Of a stretch of DNA of 48,061 nt, positions 26,363 to 34,044 are shown in pieces. The DNA comes from Myxococcales bacterium (GTDB taxonomy: Bacteria; Myxococcota; Myxococcia; Myxococcales; Anaeromyxobacteraceae): the NCBI GenBank assembly GCA_021806645.1, contig JAJZQX010000021.1:1-48061 (forward strand), read 5' to 3'. The notes under the pieces were generated by a model. That model made no database searches and had not been told where the DNA came from. It was given only the letters and a program-made list of their open reading frames with translations. Position numbers and translations under genes: made by a program. Numbering within the stretch: position 1 is the stretch's first letter; every line of letters starts with the position of its first letter.

Positions 26363-26584
26363 ATGAACTCCAGGAAGATCGCGGGCATCGCGCTGCTGGT
26401 GGCCGGAGTGCTGGGCCTGCTCTACGGATCCTTCAGCTACACCAAGGACTCCCACATGGCGCAGCTGGGCAACCTCGAGATGACGGTCCGGGACACCGAG
26501 ACGGTCAACATCCCGCGGTGGATCGGGATCGCGGCGCTGGTGGCGGGTGGCTTCCTGCTCTTCCTGCCGGCGAGGAAGAGCTGA
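26363..26584 (+). CDS. Small two-helix membrane protein
   Basis: 73 residues starting at the ATG at 26363 (AAGGAG seven bases upstream). Two hydrophobic helices, IAGIALLVAGVLGLLYGSFSY and IGIAALVAGGFLLFLP, are joined by a short polar loop with MTVRDTETVNIPRW. This arrangement matches small DUF3185-like inner-membrane proteins of unknown role. It is the first gene of a three-gene operon; its stop overlaps the next start by one base. Confidence 0.8.
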   Translation: MNSRKIAGIALLVAGVLGLLYGSFSYTKDSHMAQLGNLEMTVRDTETVNIPRWIGIAALVAGGFLLFLPARKS

Positions 26585-27021
26585 TGGAGAACTGGAGCCT
26601 GGTGGCCGCGCTGCTCGCCGCCGTCCTGGTCGGCGCGCTCATCCCCGTCCTGATGCAGTTCCGGGCCACGCTGCGCGCGGTGGAGAAGGCGACCGAGCGG
26701 TCGGCCGGGCGCTTCGACGACGCGCTGGCCGCGACCTCGGTCGCCGCCGGGAAGTTCGACGCGCTGGTCACGCGCCTGACGGAGAGTGGACAGGTCGAGC
26801 AGCTGGCTCGCGACTTCACGGCGGTGAGTCACCTGGCGAGCCAGGTCGGGGATGTGGTCCGAGTCGCCTCGGCCGTGGGCTCCGCGGTCGGCCCGGCGGT
26901 CGCGGCGGGGATCCGTGCCATGCGCGAGGGTCACCAGGCCCAGACGCCGGCGCCGCGCCCGTTCGAGCACGCCGACTACAAGCACGTTCACCCGCAGGCA
27001 GGAAAGCAGGCCAGGTCATGA
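26584..27021 (+). CDS. Membrane-anchored DUF948-like protein
   Basis: 145 residues. A single N-terminal membrane helix (SLVAALLAAVLVGALIPVLM) is followed by a helical, Ala-rich region (LRAVEKATERSAGRFDDAL) that resembles DUF948/apolipoprotein-like coils. The C-terminus is polar. Start and stop overlap both neighbours (TGATG and ATGA), so translation is coupled. Families of this kind are general-stress envelope proteins; the role here is inferred only from that. Confidence 0.75.
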   Translation: MENWSLVAALLAAVLVGALIPVLMQFRATLRAVEKATERSAGRFDDALAATSVAAGKFDALVTRLTESGQVEQLARDFTAVSHLASQVGDVVRVASAVGSAVGPAVAAGIRAMREGHQAQTPAPRPFEHADYKHVHPQAGKQARS

Positions 27022-27263
27022 GACAGACGGAGCAGACGAGCGGCGGAGGGTTCAGCCTCCTGTTCGCGTTTCTCGGTGGCGCGCTGGTCGGCGGGATCGT
27101 GGCGGTGCTCTACGCACCCCGCTCCGGCGCCGAGACGCGCCGGCGAATGGTCGGCGCGGTCGATGAGACCAAGGGGCTCGCGTCCCGGGTGCCCGAGGCC
27201 TTTCGCGAGGCCTCCAGCGCCGCCCAGGACGCGTTCAAGGCGTCGATGAAAGAGAGCGCCTGA
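27018..27263 (+). CDS. YtxH-like membrane protein
   Basis: 81 residues with a glycine-rich membrane helix (LLFAFLGGALVGGIVAVLYAP) directly followed by RSGAETRRRM, the hallmark of YtxH-type proteins. A short amphipathic tail follows. In Bacillus, YtxH is a sigmaB-controlled stress protein of unknown activity. It is the last of three overlapping genes with the DUF948-like protein, a pairing also seen in ytxGH-type operons. The ATG overlaps the upstream stop by four bases. Confidence 0.8.
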   Translation: MRQTEQTSGGGFSLLFAFLGGALVGGIVAVLYAPRSGAETRRRMVGAVDETKGLASRVPEAFREASSAAQDAFKASMKESA

Positions 27264-27732
27264 CGGCACGACCGGTGGGGGATTCGGCCGGCCCCGGTCC
27301 GGTCCGGTGGCTGGAGCGGGCGCGTTCACAATCCGTTCTTGCGACTACGCCCTGGTCGGATTGACAGGCGAATCCTGCGTGGTTCAATCGGGAACTTCAG
27401 GCTAAGCGAACGCGCATGCATCACGCCGCGATGTGAGAGCGATCAACCACTCGACCGCGACCGAATCACGAAGCTTGTCGCCTTCTTCCTTGCCGTTGAA
27501 CTTTGCCCCGAGAGATTGAACGGTTGGCAGGCATCGCCGGCGCGTTGCTGGAGAGGCCGGCATCTCCAACGTGACGCTCCAGGTGTTCGAGCCCGTCGAG
27601 GCCCAGGTCGGCGGAATCCTCTGCCATGGGAGGGTCCAAAGCGACATCCTCGGGTTCAGCATTCCGACTGAAGGATCCAGGACGGGATCAATCAAGTCCC
27701 ACCCGTCTTCGTACCGATGGCATCGGATGGAG
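27264..27732. other. Intergenic DNA without a supported gene
   Basis: This 469-bp stretch marks the change from core to accessory sequence. The open frames crossing it (for example 27402-27695 on the minus strand) have no motif and no ribosome site. It contains the second copy of the 20-bp repeat. Confidence 0.5.
27401..27420. repeat. 20-bp exact repeat, copy 2
   Basis: Identical to 141-160 (GCTAAGCGAACGCGCATGCA), same orientation, 27.2 kb away and again in gene-free DNA at a boundary of accessory sequence. Confidence 0.7.
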
Positions 27733-28356
27733 CTATGTCTTGGCGCTCTTGATTGGCCGGCCGTTGACGGCGTCGTCGTAGATCTGGGCCAGGTCCTTGG
27801 CGACCTCAGCCGCGCTTCTTGCGGTTCCGTACTCGGCGCTGAGGATGAACAGGACTTCCCCGCTCAGCGGGTCCAGCCCCTTCACAGTGAAGCTGATGAC
27901 ACCAGTGTCCAGGTAATTGCCGCCAGTCATCGCCGAAGCGTAACTGGTGGACATGGCGAGGTTCATGTTGCCGATGAGGACGATTGCCGTCCCCTTGGCC
28001 GCGATGGCCTTCAGCGTGTTTGCTGGAGCGTCCTCGGAGACCACTTGGGAGATGGTCCGAGCGCCATAGCCGAGTTTGAGGAAATCCTTGGCGATCAGGT
28101 CGGAGAAGACCGCGGTGCCATTCCCGCTCCCTGGGTACTGCCCGGTGCTCTGGTTGGTGGCCTGGACGCTGATCCCGAGCTTCTTCTTGCCCTTAAGGGT
28201 CTGTGCGGTCGCGCCATTGGTGAACATGAAGTCGACGTCTCGCTGACCGGAGCGAACGGCCTCGCCGGCCAGCATCATCGCAGCACAGCCCGCGGTGGAT
28301 CCCATGACGAGAGTCAAGACGACAAGTTTGGCCGCCACAACCGTTCTATTGATCAT
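27733..28356 (-). CDS. Putative lipoprotein of unknown function
   Basis: 207 residues. The lipoprotein signal is VVLTLVMGSTAGC with cysteine near residue 24. The mature part alternates strands and helices: DVDFMFTNGATAQTLKGKK, FSDLIAKDFLKLGYGARTI, TAIVLIGNMNLAMSTSYASA and LDPLSGEVLFILSAEYG. The pattern of a variable-lipoprotein core with 'GYGARTISQVV' is reminiscent of CsgG/LpoB-like periplasmic lipoproteins, but I do not recognise the family firmly. It is followed on the same strand by nothing and preceded by the barrel gene at 28484, which may form an operon with it. GC and codon use are milder than in the core genes. Confidence 0.75.
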   Translation of the reverse strand: MINRTVVAAKLVVLTLVMGSTAGCAAMMLAGEAVRSGQRDVDFMFTNGATAQTLKGKKKLGISVQATNQSTGQYPGSGNGTAVFSDLIAKDFLKLGYGARTISQVVSEDAPANTLKAIAAKGTAIVLIGNMNLAMSTSYASAMTGGNYLDTGVISFTVKGLDPLSGEVLFILSAEYGTARSAAEVAKDLAQIYDDAVNGRPIKSAKT

Positions 28357-28483
28357 CGAGCATCCTCTGGTTTAGCGTTGAGTGCCCTCGGATACGTTGG
28401 CACTTTGTGAACTCACCTCGGCCGTCAGTGCAAGACCACGAACTGGTCCGCTTGGCCGGCGCGCACGCCGTGGGCGGGCTCCG

Positions 28484-29038
28484 TCAGAACGCCATGCCGA
28501 CGCCAAGTCGAACCGCCATGAGGCCAGCTTCGCCCTTCAGGTGAATGGCGCCAGCCTTGTAGATGAACCCGGCTGCGCCATCCACATCAAACGAATTTCC
28601 GGGGTTTATCAAGTCGCCACTTGCCTTGCGGTAAACGAGCGAGACCTTCGGATAGAAGGCGAACCGATCGCTGAGCCACAGGTTCCACGCCCCGCCCAGC
28701 ATGAACTGGAGGACGTTCGCCGACTGAGTGATTCCGAAAACCGTCCAGGAAGTCCCGTAGTACTCGACGCCACCCTCGATGCCGATGTCGTCCTTGAGGA
28801 TGCCTCTGGTCCTCAGGAACCCTCCTGGTGCGATCGTCTTCTGATACGTGACGCCGCCGCCGACTCCGGTGGCGGGGACGGGGGCCTCGATTACCCAGGT
28901 CAAGCCAGCGTGGACGGCAAGGAGCCCGTCGATGCTCGGCGAGGTGGAGGAACTGGCGGCCTCCTCGGCCCGAGCAGGCGTGAACGCGAACAGCGTGACT
29001 GCGGCGAGCGCCACAAAGGAGGAGATGCTTCGAGTCAT
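28484..29038 (-). CDS. Outer-membrane beta-barrel-like protein, paralogue A
   Basis: 184 residues from the ATG at 29038. It has a Sec signal peptide (MTRSISSFVALAAVTLFAF, cut after PARA), then alternating amphipathic strands and a terminal aromatic residue (RLGVGMAF), as in small outer-membrane barrels. It is clearly related to the gene at 32400: GILKDDIGIEG, WNLWLSDRFAFYPKVSLVY, SGDLINPG and HLKGEAG have counterparts in the same order. An upstream in-frame ATG at 29170 is rejected because it buries the signal peptide. The region is less GC-rich than the flanking genes, consistent with acquisition. It probably pairs with the lipoprotein at 27733. Confidence 0.82.
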   Translation of the reverse strand: MTRSISSFVALAAVTLFAFTPARAEEAASSSTSPSIDGLLAVHAGLTWVIEAPVPATGVGGGVTYQKTIAPGGFLRTRGILKDDIGIEGGVEYYGTSWTVFGITQSANVLQFMLGGAWNLWLSDRFAFYPKVSLVYRKASGDLINPGNSFDVDGAAGFIYKAGAIHLKGEAGLMAVRLGVGMAF

Positions 29039-29235
29039 TGGTTTCGCTTTCCGGAGAGTAATGGTCGCGGGAGATGCCTCAACAAGTTCGCACGCTATGA
29101 TTCTTAGTTTAACTATGCTTTGGGTGTGTGTCACGTCGCGTGAATGCGGGACGGCAGTATTCTTGCCCACGTACCCCTACACCGTTCCATGCGTGATCGG
29201 TTTACGAGGCCCATGTGCGTGATCCGTCGAGGGTT
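29039..29235. other. Intergenic, relatively AT-rich
   Basis: Upstream region of the barrel gene and 3' flank of the IS4 remnant. It has a near-palindrome TAGTTTAACTA at about 29105 and no gene. IS4 terminal repeats should lie here but were not resolved by eye. Confidence 0.4.
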
Positions 29236-29955
29236 TCATGCGACGGCGGCCATGGGGTGATGACGGTGAGTACGCTGCTCGGCCGAGACGAGGAGACCAT
29301 GGCGGGCCGCGCTGGGGTCCACCGCCTCGTGGAGCAGCACGCGCTGGACCTTGGCCAGCATCGCCTTCACTGTTCGTGGCGGGCGAAGCACCGCCGCCAG
29401 GAGGTCGTGGGCGACGACGGCAAGAACGGTCGCCCAGAGCTGCGCCGGGATTCGATCGGCCAGCGCTGCAAGGCGGCCGCGCACCAGCGCGAGAAGACGC
29501 CGACTCACCACCATGGTCAGGAAGGCCGCGCAGAGCAGGCTCCCCACCACCACCCGCTTGCTGCTCGGCATGTCCTCGACCCGGTAGTAGGTCTTCAGTT
29601 CCTTGAAGAGCAGTTCGACCTGCCAGCGCAGCGAGTATTCGGCGCCGATGTCCTCGGCCGCGAGCCTCTCCGGGGGGACGTTGGTCACGTAGAGGTGGTA
29701 CTGGCCGGTTTCGCGGTTCAGCAGGCCCACCACGCGCAGGCGCTGGGTGTCGCGGTGAACGCGTCCACCGTAGCTCGGCGCGGGAAGCGCACCTCGACCT
29801 CGACGTCCAGCACCTGCCGCTGCATGCGCGGGACGACGTCGCGGAGCCGCTCGCCGACCAGCGGAATGGCGCGGCCCCGGTGGATGCGGTTCACCCCGAC
29901 GATGGTGGGATCGGCGTTGCCCTTCAGCCGGGTCAGGAAGTAGCCTCCGTTGTGC
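29236..29955 (-). pseudogene. IS4-type transposase, C-terminal remnant, frameshifted
   Basis: The C-terminal third of a DDE transposase in two frames. The upstream part (about 29780-29955) reads GYFLTRLKGNADPTIVGVNR. The downstream part (29236-29733) contains YSLRWQVELLFKELK, a perfect IS4-family Y-2-R-3-E-6-K signature with the last catalytic glutamate. A frameshift near 29780 breaks it: RFPRRATVDAF replaces an expected RFxxxxYGGRVHRDT run before VVGLLNRETGQYHLYV. The N-terminal half is missing at 29955, where a ParB-like fragment is joined. A matching N-terminus lies at 31990-32213 on the same strand, so the two pieces probably come from one element split by later insertions and a deletion. 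Confidence 0.82.
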
Positions 29956-30364
29956 GGCACACGAAGCTCTTGTGCCGGCCGAGCAGCACCGCGATCTGCG
30001 GCTGGGTGAGCGCGTCGTCCCGGTACAGCGACCGCACCAGCCAGGCCTCCTCGAGTTCGGACAGCCCCGACGCCGCGTTGCAGCGCAACAGCCGCACCTT
30101 CGCGCCCGCCGCGTCGAGCGTATGCACCTCGGCCCGCACCGCGGGCCACGACAGCTGGCGCGCCGCGCGCGCCCGCTTGAACCCGTCGAAGAGTTCGAGG
30201 CCCTTGCCGGAGCGGTACACCTGCACCGGCGTCAGTTGCCCCAGCCTCGCCAGCGACAACTGTATCTGCTGCTGCGCCTCCGGCGCGCACAGCCGCACCA
30301 CCGAGAGCGCCTCGCCCAGTTCCGCCGGCGCCACCGCGATCGTCGCTGCCGCCTCGCCTGTCAT
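29956..30364 (-). pseudogene. ParB N-domain-like protein, truncated
   Basis: The frame opens with an ATG at 30364 and reads SVVRLCAPEAQQQIQLSLAR and LTPVQVYRSGKGLELFDGFK, then RARAARQLSW. This is the ParB/Spo0J nuclease-like N-domain with its 'leudGfkR' box. An HTH start follows: LTQPQIAVLLGRHKSFVCR. After VCR the sequence passes into the IS4 remnant and stops, so about half or more of the protein is gone. Such ParB-like proteins occur in some transposable elements (general knowledge). The GGCGCGTGAC array just upstream fits an element end. It is unlikely to function in chromosome segregation. Confidence 0.7.
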
Positions 30365-30405
30365 GCGAGGAACGGTGCGCCCGCTCGCTCACTGCTGACC
30401 AAACC

Positions 30406-30654
30406 GGCGCGTGACGGATGTCCCAGCAAAGCGTGCTCAACCCCGCGTCCCGACTCGCGATCCTTGGCTGAGCCCAGCGCGTGACAGTGGGCCCTCATGT
30501 CCCAACCTGCGCCCCCGAGAATTCAATCGTCCCAGCGAAAAGGAGGCGGATCCGACGGCGCAGGCCGGCGCGTGACACGCGCTCGGCTTGTCCCTTATTG
30601 TCGACCATTTCCTCAATGGCGGCTGCTACTTCCGCCGACAGGCCGGCGCGTGAC
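30406..30654 (+). repeat. Four-copy GGCGCGTGAC array, likely transposon-end sites
   Basis: GGCGCGTGAC occurs at 30406-30415, 30567-30576 and 30645-30654. A one-mismatch copy, AGCGCGTGAC, is at 30476-30485. Three copies are extended by a preceding CC. Each is followed within 4-13 bases by (T)GTCCC. The spacing is irregular (70, 91, 78 bp). All copies have the same orientation, immediately upstream of the ParB-like fragment. Multiple spaced same-way sites are typical of the ends of Mu-, Tn7- or IS21-like elements. Confidence 0.6.
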
Positions 30655-30758
30655 ATCGGCGGTCCAGTCCCGCCTGCCGCTGCCGTCGAGATCGTCGCTG
30701 CCGCTCGCGCTCCGCTTGGCGGAACTCCGTCCGGCGCCGCTGTCCGCCGCGCCTTCGC
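30655..30758. other. Junction DNA between repeat array and IS256-type gene
   Basis: Short, very GC-rich low-complexity sequence with no gene. The left end of the IS256-type element should lie here or slightly upstream, but I could not find its inverted repeat. Confidence 0.35.
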
Positions 30759-31940
30759 TTGCCGCGCGCGCCGCTGCCGGCGGCACCCCTCCGAGCACGT
30801 CCTCTGCGTCTTCGCCGTCGCCGCCCGCGCCCGGTCGCCTTGGAGGTCGTCCTGGAGGAGGAGATCCAAGCCTTGGTCGGCGCCAGGAAGTGGGCGCGCC
30901 AGGCCCAGCGGGTCGACAGCCGGAACGGTACGTACCTGCGCCGGCTCATCACCTCCATGGGCGGCATCGATCTCAAGGTGCCGAGATCTCGCGAGGGCGG
31001 CTCCGCCGGCGGTGCCGTGTTCGGGCGGTACAAGCGCCGGAGCGCCGAGGTCGACGACACCATGGTGGCCGCCTACGTGCGCGGCGCTTCGACGCGGGAC
31101 ATCGGCCAGATCACCGAGGCGCTCATGGGTGAGCACGTGAGCCGCTCGACCGTGAGCCGGGCCGCGAAGACGCTGGGCACCAAGGTCGAGGACCTGCGGA
31201 AGGCGCCCATCGAAGGCCCGATCCCGTACCTGTTCCTGGACGCGACCTTCCTCGACGCCCGGTGGGCGCGGGAGGTCGAGAACGTCTCGGCGCTGGTGGC
31301 CTACGGCGTCGGTCCGGATGGCCACCGGCAGCTCCTGGCGATCACCATCGGCGCCGAGGAGTCGGAGGCGTCCTGGAGCGACCTGCTCGCCCAGCTCAAC
31401 GAGCGCGGCCTGTCGGGAGTGCAGTTGGTCATAGCCGACGCTCACGCCGGCCTGGCCAAGGCGGTGCGCCACCACCTCCCCGAGGCGCCGCTGCAGAGGT
31501 GCTGCGTCCACCTCCAGCGGAACGTCGTCGCCAAGGCCCCCCAGAAGCTCAGGGCGCGGCTCGCCAAGGCGGTCTGGCAGGTCTTCCTGGCGCCGTCCAA
31601 GGCCGAGGCCCGCAAGCGGATGGCCGACCTCGCCGCCGGCCTCGGTCGCCAACTCCCGGAGTCGATGGCGTGCCTCGAGGCCGGCTTCGAAGCGGCCACC
31701 AAGTTCTACGCCTTCCCCAAGGCTCACTGGCACCGCATCCGCTCCACCAATGGCCTCGAGCGGCTCCACGGAGAGATCAAGCGCCGGACCAACGCGATCG
31801 GCGCCTTCCCAAACCGGGACAGCGCCCTCCGCCTCGTCACCGCCGTCGCGCTCAACGTGACCTCCATCTGGACCGACCGCCGCTACCTGGACATGTCCCT
31901 GTTGAAGTCGAACGAGGTCGTCGTCACCAAGGCGGCCTGA
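30759..31940 (+). CDS. IS256-family (Transposase_mut) transposase
   Basis: A DDE transposase of the IS256/Mutator group, 393 residues as drawn. Recognisable homology begins at about residue 28 (LEVVLEEEIQALVGARKWAR). Further landmarks are the first Asp region LFLDATFLDARW, the second Asp VIADAHAGLAKAV and CCVHLQRNVVAKAP. The final Glu box is TNGLERLHGEIKRRTNAIG. The catalytic part looks intact. The first 27 residues are Arg/Pro-rich and unlike the family; a TTG at 30840 could be the true start, or the native N-terminus may have been replaced at a junction. It splits the N-terminal IS4 fragment (31990-32213) from the rest of the mobile nest. Confidence 0.85.
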   Translation: MPRAPLPAAPLRARPLRLRRRRPRPVALEVVLEEEIQALVGARKWARQAQRVDSRNGTYLRRLITSMGGIDLKVPRSREGGSAGGAVFGRYKRRSAEVDDTMVAAYVRGASTRDIGQITEALMGEHVSRSTVSRAAKTLGTKVEDLRKAPIEGPIPYLFLDATFLDARWAREVENVSALVAYGVGPDGHRQLLAITIGAEESEASWSDLLAQLNERGLSGVQLVIADAHAGLAKAVRHHLPEAPLQRCCVHLQRNVVAKAPQKLRARLAKAVWQVFLAPSKAEARKRMADLAAGLGRQLPESMACLEAGFEAATKFYAFPKAHWHRIRSTNGLERLHGEIKRRTNAIGAFPNRDSALRLVTAVALNVTSIWTDRRYLDMSLLKSNEVVVTKAA

Positions 31941-31989
31941 AGAACCCGAGTAGCTTCACGCGAAGTACGATTCACACAGGAGAAGGGAC

Positions 31990-32213
31990 TTGACCTTCGC
32001 CCCGGACTCGAAGTAGGGCTTCATCGCGTCGGCCTGCCGGCCGCCGTAGACCGTCGAGGCGAAGATGATCATCGACCGCAACAGCATCAGGGCGTTCAGC
32101 TTCCGCTCTCGCTCCTGGAGCCCCGCCGCGCGCACCGCCGACATCAGCACGTCCTCGGGGAGGATCGTCTCGAAAACCTCCCGCAACCCCCCGCCCTTGA
32201 TCGCCACCGCCAC
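31990..32213 (-). pseudogene. IS4-type transposase, N-terminal remnant
   Basis: The first about 75 residues of an IS4-like transposase: LREVFETILPEDVLMSAVRA, QERERKLNALMLLRSMI and GGRQADAMKPYFESGAKV. After GAKV the frame runs into the IS256 right end and stops at 31956. Orientation and family match the C-terminal piece at 29236-29955. About 100-120 residues, including early catalytic aspartates, are absent from both pieces. Confidence 0.7.
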
Positions 32214-32399
32214 CTCCCGCGTGAGAAGACGGAGTCGATCACGCTCGGTGGGCGCGGCGCAAGTCAGTACGGCAAGCGATCGAATGCATTACGCTTTTCG
32301 GCTAACAGGCCAAGCATGGAAGTATACGTAGCAAAAAGTTGGAGCATGCTGATTGCTTAGGAAGGCGCCTTTCACCACCACCAGACTGAGGAGTGAACA
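32214..32399. other. Intergenic region upstream of barrel paralogue B
   Basis: This contains the outer flank of the IS4 remnant and the promoter region of the gene at 32400. CAGTACGGCAAGCGATCGAA near 32266 may be part of the IS4 end. No other gene is seen. Confidence 0.4.
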
Positions 32400-32972
32400 A
32401 TGGAGCGACGTGCCGTCCGTAGTGTACTCGCAGTCGCGCTTCTCTACGTTACGCCAGTGTGGGCCGAGGATCCCGTCGGGTCGCCTGCCGCGCCTAGCGC
32501 CAACGCGTTCGTGTCGGTACATGGAACCCTGACCACGGTCTTCGCTAATGTCGACTCTGCGACTGGAATTGGAGCCGGAGTCGCCTTTCAGAAGACAGTC
32601 GTTCCAGAAAGCCTCCTGAAGATCAGGGGCATACACAAGGACGACATTGGCATCGAGGTTGAGTTCGAGCGCCTGAGCGTGTCCTACACCATTTACGCCT
32701 ACTACCCGGGGGTGACGTACCGTTTTCCGGCCAGTGCCAGTGCTCTCCTGTTTGGCTTGAGCGGTGTTTGGAACATCTGGCTCAACGAGCGAATCGCTTT
32801 CTATCCGAAGCTCGGGCTCATCTACGCTGATTTTGGGGGTGATATCGAAAATCCCGGAGGGCAGTTTGGTGTCGACGCTGCGGCCGGGTGCGTCTTGAAG
32901 GTGGGACCCATCCAGTTGAAGGGCGAGGCCGGTTACCTGGGGTTTCGGCTAGGCGCCGGGGTCGCATTCTGA
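32400..32972 (+). CDS. Outer-membrane beta-barrel-like protein, paralogue B
   Basis: 190 residues with a signal peptide (SVLAVALLYVTPVWA, cleavage before EDP) and a barrel-like pattern ending in phenylalanine (FRLGAGVAF). GAGGAG lies eight bases before the ATG. It shares GIHKDDIGIEVE, WNIWLNERIAFYPKLGLIY, GGDIENPGG and IQLKGEAGY with the gene at 28484, in the same order. The two are therefore duplicates or arrived from one family. It points away from paralogue A across the mobile cluster. The lower GC than core genes suggests acquired DNA. Role unknown; no enzyme motif. Confidence 0.82.
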   Translation: MERRAVRSVLAVALLYVTPVWAEDPVGSPAAPSANAFVSVHGTLTTVFANVDSATGIGAGVAFQKTVVPESLLKIRGIHKDDIGIEVEFERLSVSYTIYAYYPGVTYRFPASASALLFGLSGVWNIWLNERIAFYPKLGLIYADFGGDIENPGGQFGVDAAAGCVLKVGPIQLKGEAGYLGFRLGAGVAF

Positions 32973-33106
32973 CAGGGATATCGGCCAAGGGGGAACAGCG
33001 GTCAAGGTATCCGGATGGGGAAAGGAAACGGAGAGTATCAGGCGATCCCATTGGGTGGTGGTCGGGGCCGGGAGTTGACGAACGAGATGCGGGATGATCC
33101 GTCACT

Positions 33107-33946
33107 GTGAACGAGGCGACCAGCCCGCAGTTGCAGCGCGCGAAGTCCCGCATCTCGGCCGAGTCGTGGGAGCGGCGGGTGGAGCAGGCCAAGCAGGCTG
33201 AGGTACTGATCAAGCAGGTGCTCGCCGAGGTCGCGGGAGGCGTCACGCTGAACGAGGCGATGGCGCGCCGGTTGCCAGCCTCGCGGCGCAGCTGGGCGTT
33301 GCGCCTGATCCCCGGATACCGCGAGCACGGCTTCGAAGCGTTCATCGACACGCGCACCCCGCGTGAGCCCCAGGCGGCGCTGGCCACCCGCCGGGCCAGG
33401 CTCGACGTGCTGGTGGGGGCCGTCCAGACCATCGGCGCGACCTTCGCCCGCGTCGCCGTCGAGCATCAGCAGGCGCTCCTGCGCGCCGAGCAGGCCGCCG
33501 CTGCCGCGAGCGCGGCCCACGCCGCGGTCGAGCGCAACCAGGCCCGCACCGCCAAGCTCGAGCAGCAACTCACCGAGGGCGCCGCCCGCCAGAGGCATCT
33601 CCAGGCGCAGCGGTCCATCCGCCAGATCGACGTAGCCCAGGACGAGATCCTCACCGCCACCAAGCTCACGGCCACCCAGCTCATCGCCTTCGCCCTGAGG
33701 CTCTACCTGACGGCGCTGCCCATGACGTCCGAGAACTTCGTCTCCCGCGTCTTCCCGATGCGCGGCCGCAAGGAGATCGGGCCGGACCTCGAGCGCGTCA
33801 TCTTCTACGAGAACCCACGCGACCCCGTGGTCAACGCCGGGCTGGAGGACGCCTGCCGCCGCCTCAACGACCGCAAGCTGATGCGAGAGGGCCGCCGCCT
33901 ACGCTACGCGGTCGAGGAAGCGCCGACCACCGGGCGGTCCGGATGA
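33107..33946 (+). CDS. HTH and coiled-coil protein of unrecognised family
   Basis: 279 residues from a GTG at 33107. Residues 30-85 look like a homeodomain-type HTH as found at the front of IS630/IS481-like transposases (GGVTLNEAMARRLPASRR, then LIPGYREHGFEAFIDTRTP). Residues 100-185 form an Ala/Gln/Glu-rich coiled coil (VEHQQALLRAEQAAAAASAA). The last 80 residues are a distinct domain: LTATQLIAFALRLYLTALPM, FVSRVFPMRGRKEIGP and FYENPRDPVVNAGLEDACRR. I do not recognise the whole. No DDE triad is seen, so it is not an obvious transposase. It could be a DNA-binding accessory protein of a mobile element, given its place next to the IS nest. Confidence 0.7.
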   Translation: MNEATSPQLQRAKSRISAESWERRVEQAKQAEVLIKQVLAEVAGGVTLNEAMARRLPASRRSWALRLIPGYREHGFEAFIDTRTPREPQAALATRRARLDVLVGAVQTIGATFARVAVEHQQALLRAEQAAAAASAAHAAVERNQARTAKLEQQLTEGAARQRHLQAQRSIRQIDVAQDEILTATKLTATQLIAFALRLYLTALPMTSENFVSRVFPMRGRKEIGPDLERVIFYENPRDPVVNAGLEDACRRLNDRKLMREGRRLRYAVEEAPTTGRSG

Positions 33947-33952
33947 TCTGAT

Positions 33953-33971
33953 CCCCGGGGTTCGCCCGGGG
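33953..33971 (+). terminator. Hairpin after the HTH/coiled-coil gene
   Basis: A perfect 7-bp stem CCCCGGG/CCCGGGG with a GTTCG loop lies seven bases after the stop at 33946. There is no T-run, so the terminator function is tentative. Confidence 0.4.
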
Positions 33972-34044
33972 CCGAAGTCCCTGTCAGAACCCGCTGTACG
34001 GCGGCGCGTATGGGTACGGCCGATCGGAACACCGAACGACGATC

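Larger units (their letters stand above)
29236..32213. mobile_element. Nested, decayed insertion-sequence cluster
   Basis: A 3-kb composite on one locus: IS4 N-part, IS256-type transposase in the opposite orientation, a repeat array, a ParB-like fragment, and the IS4 C-part. The simplest history is an IS4 element hit by two further elements, followed by deletion across the ParB element into IS4. Exact ends and target duplications were not resolved. Confidence 0.65.

Noticed and set aside
27402-27695. 97-residue minus-strand frame
   Set aside because: No ribosome site, no motif, mixed composition; its end is the repeat word.
29718-30440. 240-residue minus-strand frame
   Set aside because: Only the last part is IS4 transposase; the beginning is an out-of-frame reading of the ParB-like fragment.
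30406-30654. CRISPR-like array
   Set aside because: Repeats are only 10-12 bp and intervals are 70-91 bp of unequal length.
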